A DNA stretch of 6,136 nt from JAPHTQ01 sp046484535 (GTDB lineage: Bacteria > Pseudomonadota > Gammaproteobacteria > Thiohalomonadales > Thiohalomonadaceae): contig JAWOIT010000020.1 of assembly GCA_046484535.1 (NCBI GenBank), positions 1-6,136 on the forward strand. The letters are read 5' to 3'. The notes under the pieces were generated by a model that worked only from the letters and a program-made list of their open reading frames with translations, was not told the DNA's origin and made no database searches. A program made the position numbers and the translations under genes. Shown here in pieces: positions 1 to 6,065 of the stretch (positions are counted from its first letter, which is position 1; the number at the start of each line of letters is the position of its first letter).

Positions 1-1553
<1,553 letters not shown>

Positions 1554-1562
1554 GGCCGGCGA

Positions 1563-1591
1563 AGTGTATCAGTGGCGTCGGGGTAAGCCAA
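1563..1591 (-). promoter_or_regulatory. Candidate sigma-70 extended -10 promoter of yheS
   Basis: Read on the minus strand, TTGGCT (1586-1591) and TACACT (1563-1568) are separated by 17 bp, and TGA directly precedes the -10, giving the extended TGN form. Each hexamer matches consensus at 4 of 6 positions. Only 9 bases separate the -10 from the yheS ATG, so a start about 7 nt downstream would give an almost leaderless mRNA. That fits the lack of any Shine-Dalgarno before this ATG. This is found by eye and chance matches are possible. Confidence 0.4.
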
Positions 1592-1640
1592 CGCAGTGGC
1601 AGTGTATGACTGACAAGTACTTCGAAAAGGTAACGTTGAC

Positions 1641-1680
1641 CCCCTCATCCTAACCTTCTCCCCGGGGGAGAAGGGAGCTG
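1641..1680. repeat. G/C-rich palindrome, REP-like intergenic element
   Basis: A perfect 10-bp inverted repeat, CCTTCTCCCC / GGGGAGAAGG, lies at 1654-1674 around one central base, with a flank CCCCTCATCCTAA (1641-1653). As RNA it would fold as a CCTTCTC/GAGAAGG stem closed by a C/G-rich loop. From memory, very similar CCCTCAnCCTAACC-plus-palindrome elements occur many times between genes in gammaproteobacteria; this was not checked. It follows apaH on the minus strand, but no T-tract follows on either strand, so a classical intrinsic terminator is not supported. Confidence 0.55.
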
Positions 1681-1717
1681 ACTGAGTGGCGATCATTTAG
1701 AAAGGTTTGGTCAAGGT

Positions 1718-2545
1718 TTAACCTGGCTTGGAATAGCCTTCGCAGGGCAGGGAGAAGACCCTGCCATCCTCCAGCCTGAGGGCGCTCAGACTGCCGCCCC
1801 AGAGGCAGCCGGTGTCGATGGCGTGGACATTATTTTCCTGATACAGCCCCAGGGTCGACCAGTGGCCGAAGACGACGGTCAGGTCGCGGTTTTGACGCTC
1901 CGGTACGGCGAACCAGGGCAGGTAGCCGTGCTCCCCCTCGCCGGGCATCCCCTTGTGTTTGAAGTCCAGTCTGCCCTCGCTGGTGCAAAAGCGCAGGCGG
2001 GTAAAGCAGTTGACGATAAAGCGCATGCGCTCCCAGCCCTGCAGGTTGTCGGACCAGAGATCGGGTTTGTTGCCATACATGTGGCTGAGAAACTCATGGA
2101 ATTTCGGCCCGCGCAAAACGGTTTCGACCTCAGCGGCGCAGGCCAGGGCCTTGTCCCGGTCCCATTGCGGCGGCAGGCCGGCGTGCACCATGGCCACATC
2201 CAGAGACTCATCGTAATGCATCAGCGGGCGGGTACGCAGCCACTCCAGCAACTCCTCACCGTCATCGGCGCGGAAAATCGCGCCCAGACTGTCATTGGGT
2301 TTGAAGTGGTGCTGCTTGTTTTGCCAGACCGCCAGCAGGTGCAGATCATGGTTGCCGAGGACGGTGAGCGCGGCGGTGTCGAGCGCTTTGACCAGGCGCA
2401 GGGTCTCGAGTGATTTTGGCCCGCGATTGACCAGATCGCCGGTGAACCAGAGGCGGTCCGCGGAAGGGTCAAAATGAATCTTCTCGATCAGTTGCTGCAA
2501 CTCATCAAAGCAGCCCTGTATGTCACCGATGGCGTAGGTGGCCAT
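1718..2545 (-). CDS. apaH: Bis(5'-nucleosyl)-tetraphosphatase (symmetrical), ApaH
   Basis: This cytosolic metallophosphoesterase cleaves diadenosine tetraphosphate symmetrically into two ADP; in E. coli the family also removes Np4 caps from RNA. The 275-aa product has the full calcineurin-like motif series: GDIQGC (7-12), GDLVNRGP (36-43), GNHD (64-67), HAGLPP (121-126) and FGHWS (226-230), with ApaH-typical blocks such as MYGNKPDLW (156-164) and a late DTGCLWGG. Its length matches the family, and no key residue is missing. ATG at 2545 starts directly at MATYAIGDIQG, as in homologues; only a weak GGACGG lies upstream. It is the downstream partner of apaG, but 232 bp of octamer repeats separate the two, whereas apaG and apaH are often nearly contiguous. 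Whether it shares the apaG transcript is therefore uncertain. Confidence 0.97.
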   Translation of the reverse strand: MATYAIGDIQGCFDELQQLIEKIHFDPSADRLWFTGDLVNRGPKSLETLRLVKALDTAALTVLGNHDLHLLAVWQNKQHHFKPNDSLGAIFRADDGEELLEWLRTRPLMHYDESLDVAMVHAGLPPQWDRDKALACAAEVETVLRGPKFHEFLSHMYGNKPDLWSDNLQGWERMRFIVNCFTRLRFCTSEGRLDFKHKGMPGEGEHGYLPWFAVPERQNRDLTVVFGHWSTLGLYQENNVHAIDTGCLWGGSLSALRLEDGRVFSLPCEGYSKPG

Positions 2546-2597
2546 AGCACCGTCCGTTGTGGCTGAAAACAGCGCTTATGGTAGCAGGTTATGGGGG

Positions 2598-2645
2598 TGT
2601 GGCGTGAGGGCGCTAGAGCGTGAGGGCGTGAGATCGCGAGATCGT
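2598..2645. repeat. Degenerate 8-bp tandem array, consensus GAGGGCGT
   Basis: Six consecutive in-phase octamers read on the plus strand TGTGGCGT, GAGGGCGC, TAGAGCGT, GAGGGCGT, GAGATCGC, GAGATCGT. The last two form a sub-variant pair (GAGATCGY). The reverse complement of the consensus, ACGCCCTC, is the unit of the perfect array at the right edge of the window (from 6066), so the same repeat occurs twice in opposite orientation. The array lies in the apaG-apaH gap and codes for nothing recognisable. Confidence 0.75.
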
Positions 2646-2684
2646 ATGGATTGACAGGATAAGGTAAAAAGGGAGGCTCTTGCC

Positions 2685-2772
2685 GCTCTCCCGCTCTCCC
2701 GCTCTCCCGCTCTCCCGCTCTCCCGCTCTCCCGCTCTCCCGCTCTCCCGCTCTCCCGCTCTCCCGCTCTCCC
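2685..2772. repeat. Perfect tandem array, 11 x GCTCTCCC
   Basis: Eleven identical contiguous copies of GCTCTCCC (88 bp) are present; on the minus, coding strand the unit is GGGAGAGC. The array begins about five bases after the apaG stop codon and is followed towards apaH by a 39-bp non-repetitive spacer and the degenerate GAGGGCGT array. The 8-bp unit is not a multiple of three, and the open frames through it (SGRAGERE-like repeats) are artefacts. The G-rich strand has GGG runs spaced by 5 nt, which fits the G-quadruplex consensus. Perfect copies imply recent expansion or ongoing slippage. Confidence 0.95.
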
Positions 2773-2777
2773 GCAAG

Positions 2778-3161
2778 TCAATGCAACGTATGCGGCAGCG
2801 AGAGGGTAAACACCGGGATGGTGGCGTCGAACACAGTGCCGTCATCAGCGCGCATTTCATAGCTGCCCTGCATGGTGCCCACCGGGGTATCCAGCACGGT
2901 GCCGCTGGTGTAGCGGAAATAGGCGCCGGGACCGATGTGGGGTTGTTCGCCAACCACTCCTTCGCCCCGGACCTCCTGGGTCTCGCCCTCACCATCGGTG
3001 ATGATCCAGTGGCGGTTTAACAGTTTGGCCGGTTGGTCGCCGTTGTTGTGGATGGTGATGGTGTAGGCGAAGACGTAGCGGTTCTCCTCGGGGAGGGACT
3101 GCTCTTCGATATAGTGGGTTTCGACATCGATATCGATTTGATTGGTCAGCAGGTCGGTCAT
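2778..3161 (-). CDS. apaG: ApaG domain protein
   Basis: This is a small single-domain protein of the ApaG family, with an immunoglobulin/fibronectin-like beta fold. The family is historically linked to Co2+/Mg2+ resistance, but its biochemical role is not firmly known. From the chosen start it has 127 aa, close to the 125 aa of E. coli ApaG. Conserved family blocks are YIEEQS, RYVFAYTITIHN, LLNRHWIITDG, VRGEGVVGEQP, YTSGTVLDTPVGTMQGSYEM and IPVF near the C-terminus. Two starts are possible. ATG at 3173 overlaps the glk stop by one base (TAATG) but has no Shine-Dalgarno. ATG at 3161 has GGAG six bases upstream and gives the better N-terminal match, so it was chosen. The spacing from glk indicates an operon and probable translational coupling. 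The stop codon is followed almost at once by the GGGAGAGC array. Confidence 0.93.
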   Translation of the reverse strand: MTDLLTNQIDIDVETHYIEEQSLPEENRYVFAYTITIHNNGDQPAKLLNRHWIITDGEGETQEVRGEGVVGEQPHIGPGAYFRYTSGTVLDTPVGTMQGSYEMRADDGTVFDATIPVFTLSLPHTLH

Positions 3162-3167
3162 CGGGTT

Positions 3168-3171
3168 CTCC
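3168..3171 (-). promoter_or_regulatory. Shine-Dalgarno deciding the apaG start
   Basis: GGAG on the minus strand, with a 6-nt spacer (AACCCG) before ATG at 3161. It lies inside the extra four codons of the longer reading and supports the shorter ApaG. Confidence 0.6.
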
Positions 3172-3172
3172 A

Positions 3173-4186
3173 TTAAAGGCGTGCGGCGTAGTGGGCGGCG
3201 CCCAGTAGCCCGCTGCGGGGATTGGTGATTATCTGTAGGGGATAGCTTTGCACAAGCCCGCTCATGCGGCCTTTGTCGAGATAGGCCTCCATAAAGGGGC
3301 CGTCCTGCAGGAAGGAAATGAGTTTCGGCGCAATGCCGCCGGCGATATAGACGCCGCCTGCCGGTAGGGTGGCCAGGGCCAGATCGCCGACAACGGCGCC
3401 GTAGATACTGCTGAAAAGATTGACCGCCTCTACCGCCAACGGGTGGCCGGCGGCGACGGCCTGCTCGCCGATGGCGGCCGCCGGGTCAGTCTCCGCCAGC
3501 AACGAATCCCCTTCCACTGCTTTTTTATCCAACAAAAAGCGGTAAATGTTGACCAGTCCGGTGCCGGAAACCAGGCGCTCGCAGGAGACCCGGCTGTAGT
3601 GCTGTTGCAGAAATTGCAGCAGTTCGCTTTGCAGGGCGTTGCGGGGGGCGAAGGCCATATGCCCCCCCTCGGAGGGGTAGCTGATATAGCGGCCGCCGTC
3701 CGGGAAGAGGGTGCAGACGCCGAGCCCGGTCCCGGCGCCGACCACCAAACGCGGCGCCCCTGCGCGGTGCGGGCGTTGCTGCAGGGTGACCAGGTCGCTG
3801 CTTTCCAGTTCATCCAGGCTGTAGCCGACCGCCTGAAAGTCATTGAGCAGGGCGATGCGGGGGATCGCCAGCGATTCGGCCATGCGGAGGCTGTCCAGCT
3901 CCCAGGGCAGGTTGGTCAGTCGTGCGCGTTGTCCGCCGTCCTGCTGGTGGATTGGGCCGGCGACGGCAAGGCAGGCGCTGTCGGGCCGCTCGCTGTCGGA
4001 TTCGCTGATAAAGCGTTCAATCATCGCCTCGAGTGAATCGAATGCACGGCTCTGGTAGCGCTGCTCCGCCACCGGGACATGATGCCCACCGCTATCAACC
4101 GTGCGCAGCTGCAGCAGGGTTTTGGTGCCGCCTACATCGGCGGCCAGCAGCAACCTCTTCGGTTTGGTGGAGGGGGTGGGTTGCAT
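3173..4186 (-). CDS. glk: Glucokinase, Glk family
   Basis: This cytosolic kinase phosphorylates glucose to glucose 6-phosphate with ATP (EC 2.7.1.2), feeding glycolysis and the pentose phosphate and Entner-Doudoroff routes. The 337-aa product has the phosphate-binding DVGGTKT (17-23), a VAGP turn (75-78), LTNLPW (90-95) typical of glucose-binding kinases, LLNDFQAVGY (113-122) with catalytic base D116, VVGAGTGLG (148-156), and SEGGH (172-176) for sugar contact; an AGGIAPK block follows near the C-terminus. It belongs to the E. coli Glk family (about 321 aa) rather than the short ROK type. The start at 4186 adds about 15 residues before the first strand and has GAGG about 10 nt upstream, inside the end of pgl. 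It begins five bases after the pgl stop and is one base from overlapping apaG's longer reading, so pgl-glk-apaG is very probably one transcript. Confidence 0.95.
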   Translation of the reverse strand: MQPTPSTKPKRLLLAADVGGTKTLLQLRTVDSGGHHVPVAEQRYQSRAFDSLEAMIERFISESDSERPDSACLAVAGPIHQQDGGQRARLTNLPWELDSLRMAESLAIPRIALLNDFQAVGYSLDELESSDLVTLQQRPHRAGAPRLVVGAGTGLGVCTLFPDGGRYISYPSEGGHMAFAPRNALQSELLQFLQQHYSRVSCERLVSGTGLVNIYRFLLDKKAVEGDSLLAETDPAAAIGEQAVAAGHPLAVEAVNLFSSIYGAVVGDLALATLPAGGVYIAGGIAPKLISFLQDGPFMEAYLDKGRMSGLVQSYPLQIITNPRSGLLGAAHYAARL

Positions 4187-4191
4187 CGGGT

Positions 4192-4932
4192 TCAGGCCTC
4201 ATTCTCTGTATCCAAAAAGCGGGCCGCCTCGGCGTCCAGAAACCACTCTATCTTCTCATGGTTGAGCATCTGGACAGGTAACGGCTCGGCGGTGTCCGGG
4301 CCGTGAAAAACATGGCGGATCACGTCGGCCTTTTTGGCGCCGCTGACCAGAAGGATGATATGGCGGGCATTATTCAGCACCGGAAGGGTAAGGCTGTAGC
4401 GCCGGCATTCGAGCTTCTCGACGAAGTTTGCACCAACCACCTGCTGCCGCTCGTGCAGTAGCGGTGTACCGGGAAAGAGAGAGGCCACGTGGCCGTCCGC
4501 GCCCATTCCCAGCAGGATCAGGTCGAAGCGGGGAGCGTCGTTTTCCTTGGGCAGTTCCTCGAGTATCTCCTGATAGTGGGGTACCGCCTCCTCCGGCGGG
4601 AGCTCACCCTTGATCCGTTTAATCGCGGACTCTTTGATCTGCAACGGCAGGAACAGGGACTCCCGGGCCATGCGGAAGTTGCTCTCTTCATGCTCGGGGG
4701 GGACGTTGCGTTCGTCGCCGAAGTAAAAGCGCACCCGTTCCCAGTGGGGAAACTCTTCGTGCCCAAGACGGCTGAGGAACTGGTAGAGCCCTCGCGGCGT
4801 GGTTCCACCCGCCAGGGCAATGTGGAAGTGCTCCTGATGCGCCAGGGTATCGAGCGCCAGCTCAACAATACGCGCAGCACACTCCCGATAAAGGGTGTCC
4901 GATTCCTGGTAGATGTGCGGCTTGATTGCCAT
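4192..4932 (-). CDS. pgl: 6-phosphogluconolactonase
   Basis: The enzyme hydrolyses 6-phosphoglucono-1,5-lactone to 6-phosphogluconate, the step after glucose-6-phosphate dehydrogenase. The 246-aa product is of the Pgl/DevB type, related to glucosamine-6-phosphate isomerases and unlike the beta-propeller lactonase of E. coli. Motifs are AGGTTP (41-46), the family's phosphate loop where GGSTP is more common; RFYFGDERNVP (68-78) followed by ESNFRMARESL (83-93); and LLGMGADGHVASLFPGT (140-156) carrying the catalytic DGH. The start at 4932 is preceded by AGGAG with a 7-nt spacer (4940-4944). It lies 32 bp after the ComFB-family gene and 5 bp before glk. Pairing with glk makes metabolic sense; zwf, the usual partner, is not in this window. 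Confidence 0.95.
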   Translation of the reverse strand: MAIKPHIYQESDTLYRECAARIVELALDTLAHQEHFHIALAGGTTPRGLYQFLSRLGHEEFPHWERVRFYFGDERNVPPEHEESNFRMARESLFLPLQIKESAIKRIKGELPPEEAVPHYQEILEELPKENDAPRFDLILLGMGADGHVASLFPGTPLLHERQQVVGANFVEKLECRRYSLTLPVLNNARHIILLVSGAKKADVIRHVFHGPDTAEPLPVQMLNHEKIEWFLDAEAARFLDTENEA

Positions 4933-4939
4933 TGTCGGG

Positions 4940-4944
4940 CTCCT
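4940..4944 (-). promoter_or_regulatory. Shine-Dalgarno of pgl
   Basis: AGGAG on the minus strand, 7 nt before the pgl ATG. It is strong and lies in the short gap after the ComFB-family stop codon, so pgl can be translated independently within a shared transcript. Confidence 0.7.
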
Positions 4945-4964
4945 GTGCCTGCAGCTGATTATGC

Positions 4965-5243
4965 CTAATGCCGTCGTTGTTGTGCGTTGTTCTCACGAGC
5001 CCGCCGGGTTGCCTCCAGTACCGCTTCGGTGATGCGTTGTTGCATTTTTTCCCGCTCGCGGATGCTGAGGAAGAAGGCCATGTCCTCATCGTGGCGAACG
5101 TAGCGCGGCGGCAGCTGATTCAGGGCCAGACAGGCGACATCCTCCAGAAAACCCTGCTCCACATCCGGCTCCCTGCCCAGTGTGTTCATGATGTGCTCCA
5201 CCACCAGGGCCTCATAGTAGTTGTGAATCGACTCGAAGTGCAC
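4965..5243 (-). CDS. ComFB-family protein, GTG start
   Basis: A small cytosolic protein resembling the late-competence ComFB family, recognised by HNYYEALVVEHI near the N-terminus and by DVACLALNQLPPRYVRHD in the middle (residues 35-52 from the chosen start). The DVAC-LALN-LPPRY core is the family hallmark. The last 30 residues are charged and predicted helical (REREKMQQR...RRARENN). The GTG at 5243 was chosen because a perfect AGGAGG lies 7 nt upstream; a longer reading from ATG at 5270 has no Shine-Dalgarno and adds only a low-complexity MILSGGGAT. The result is 92 aa ending in TAG. Only one cysteine is present, so a multi-cysteine zinc site as in some members is not seen. Some ComFB proteins are reported to bind cyclic dinucleotides, but binding here is untested. 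It sits 32 bp before pgl, suggesting co-transcription. Confidence 0.8.
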   Translation of the reverse strand: MHFESIHNYYEALVVEHIMNTLGREPDVEQGFLEDVACLALNQLPPRYVRHDEDMAFFLSIREREKMQQRITEAVLEATRRARENNAQQRRH

Positions 5244-5250
5244 GGTGGCG

Positions 5251-5256
5251 CCTCCT
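5251..5256 (-). promoter_or_regulatory. Shine-Dalgarno setting the GTG start of the ComFB-family gene
   Basis: AGGAGG on the minus strand, 7 nt before GTG at 5243. It is a full match to the 16S rRNA anti-SD core and the strongest ribosome site in the window. It falls inside the longer ATG reading, which argues against that start. Confidence 0.8.
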
Positions 5257-5297
5257 CCAGAGAGGATCATGAAGAGTCAACTTGAGCTTAGTCAGGA

Positions 5298-5320
5298 GGG
5301 GTGGCTTAATCAACCGCCCC
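5298..5320. other. Small stem-loop between the HExxH and ComFB-family genes
   Basis: GGGGTGG - 9-nt loop - CCGCCCC. As plus-strand RNA it is a 7-bp stem with one G-U pair; as minus-strand RNA, the direction of the genes, one C-A mismatch interrupts it. No T-tract follows. It may be a weak attenuating or processing hairpin in the 99-bp gap, or it may have no role. Confidence 0.25.
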
Positions 5321-5342
5321 GTATAGATGCAACAATGGGGTG

Positions 5343-5834
5343 TCAGTGGCGCAATTTCCAGGTGGGGCTTCCTGATTCATCGAGCAGGTGACGGCGAAGC
5401 AGCCATTGGCGGGCATCCTCTGCATCTTCCTCGAACCAGGCACGGGCCGAACCGAGACGGAAGGTGTAGCCCCAGCTGTCCATGTCGGCCATGATGCGCG
5501 CGCGGCTCACGTCGGGCAGGTAGCCCGCCAGGGTGATCTCCAGGTAGTTGACCGCGTTCTCCTCATCGTAGTCGCCGCCGGCATTGGTGTGCAGGTGGGC
5601 GCGGCGCGTTTCGTCCATGCAGATGAGGTGGCAGCTCTCGTGCAGGGCCGAGTGCACCGGGGTGTCGCCACGGACGATCACCCGTCGGGCGATGATCCCG
5701 GCCTCGGGCTCGCCGAACCAGCTGCCGGGTATGGGGGCGTCATCCGCGACCCGCTCCAGACTCAGGGTGAAGCGGCCGAGCAGCTCGCCCAGGGCGTTAA
5801 GGTCGATGTCGTTACAGGTCAGTACGTCTTCCAT
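5343..5834 (-). CDS. Uncharacterised protein with HExxH zinc-protease-like motif
   Basis: I cannot assign this 163-aa protein to a named family. It carries LHESCHLICMD (64-74), whose HESCH (65-69) is a perfect HExxH zinc signature in a hydrophobic helix-like context. About 23-30 residues later comes DEENAVNYLEITLAGYLP (90-107), where E92 or E99 could be a third zinc ligand in gluzincin style, loosely like the ExxA block of ImmA/IrrE (M78) peptidases. The N-terminus (ALGELLGRFTLSLERV) and the C-terminus (GSARAWFEEDAEDARQWLLRRHLL) look helical; the GSWFGEPEAGIIARRVIVR stretch (37-55) suggests beta strands before the active helix. There is no signal peptide or membrane segment, so it is probably cytosolic. 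The start at ATG 5834 has GGTG 7 nt upstream, a weak site. It precedes the ComFB-family gene by 99 bp on the same strand. Proteolysis is inference from the motif. Confidence 0.75.
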   Translation of the reverse strand: MEDVLTCNDIDLNALGELLGRFTLSLERVADDAPIPGSWFGEPEAGIIARRVIVRGDTPVHSALHESCHLICMDETRRAHLHTNAGGDYDEENAVNYLEITLAGYLPDVSRARIMADMDSWGYTFRLGSARAWFEEDAEDARQWLLRRHLLDESGSPTWKLRH

Positions 5835-5884
5835 GCGGGTACACCGTGTCGAATTTAGGGTTGGTTGGCATCTACTCGTTGCTC

Positions 5885-5971
5885 AATAATCTCACCGCAG
5901 AGGCGCAAAGACGCAGAGGATGGTCATTTCCTGTCAACTCGCCTGCAACGCCTCTGCGGTAACGCATTATT
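5885..5971. repeat. Inverted-repeat element, about 87 bp, MITE-like
   Basis: A perfect 12-bp inverted repeat, ACCGCAGAGGCG (5894-5905) and CGCCTCTGCGGT (5949-5960), is flanked further out by a second inverted pair, AATAAT (5885-5890) and ATTATT (5966-5971), offset by 3 and 5 bases. The interior has no open reading frame. The ends therefore look like imperfect terminal inverted repeats of a small non-autonomous element, or the stem of a large hairpin RNA with a 43-nt loop. From memory, CGCAGAG-rich intergenic repeats are widespread in bacteria; no search was done. No target-site duplication is obvious. Confidence 0.6.
5896..5919 (+). repeat. Three tandem octamers CGCARAGR
   Basis: CGCAGAGG, CGCAAAGA and CGCAGAGG are contiguous and in phase, inside the left half of the inverted-repeat element. 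This is a further sequence in the window with an 8-bp period. The right arm of the inverted repeat carries one more CGCAGAGG on the minus strand. Confidence 0.7.
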
Positions 5972-6065
5972 CAGAGAGAGCAGTTACGTTAAATGTTCAA
6001 AGTGGATAGTCGAAGCTTCCAGGCAGCGGAAATGGTGTGACAACCGGCAATGGAACTTCATACTC

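Noticed and set aside
1654..1674. The palindrome as an intrinsic terminator of apaH.
   Set aside because: Neither strand has a run of T after the stem; the sequence fits a dispersed palindromic repeat better.
2598..2772. The octamer arrays as a CRISPR array.
   Set aside because: The units are 8 bp and contiguous with no unique spacers, and no cas gene is present.
2598..2772. A large hairpin between the GAGGGCGT and GCTCTCCC arrays.
   Set aside because: The best register pairs only about 5 of every 8 bases, with regularly spaced mismatches, so a stable stem is not convincing.
2488..2995. Open frames through the GCTCTCCC array encoding SGRAGERE-like repeats on the minus strand and SRSPALPL-like repeats on the plus strand.
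   Set aside because: They arise from an 8-bp unit read in three frames, overlap the clear apaG and apaH genes and have no recognisable domain outside the repeat.
5244..5270. Longer ComFB-family reading from ATG at 5270.
   Set aside because: No Shine-Dalgarno precedes it, and the perfect AGGAGG for the downstream GTG lies inside it; the extra residues are low-complexity.
5271..5342. A sigma-70 promoter for the ComFB-family gene in the gap (TTGATT-N17-TAAGCT).
   Set aside because: The -10 matches only about 3 of 6 positions, so it is not distinguishable from background.
2651..5937. The 9-mer TTGACAGGA shared between the inter-array spacer (2651-2659) and, inverted, the inverted-repeat element (5929-5937).
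   Set aside because: Many 9-bp matches are expected by chance in a window of this size, and the flanks do not extend the match.
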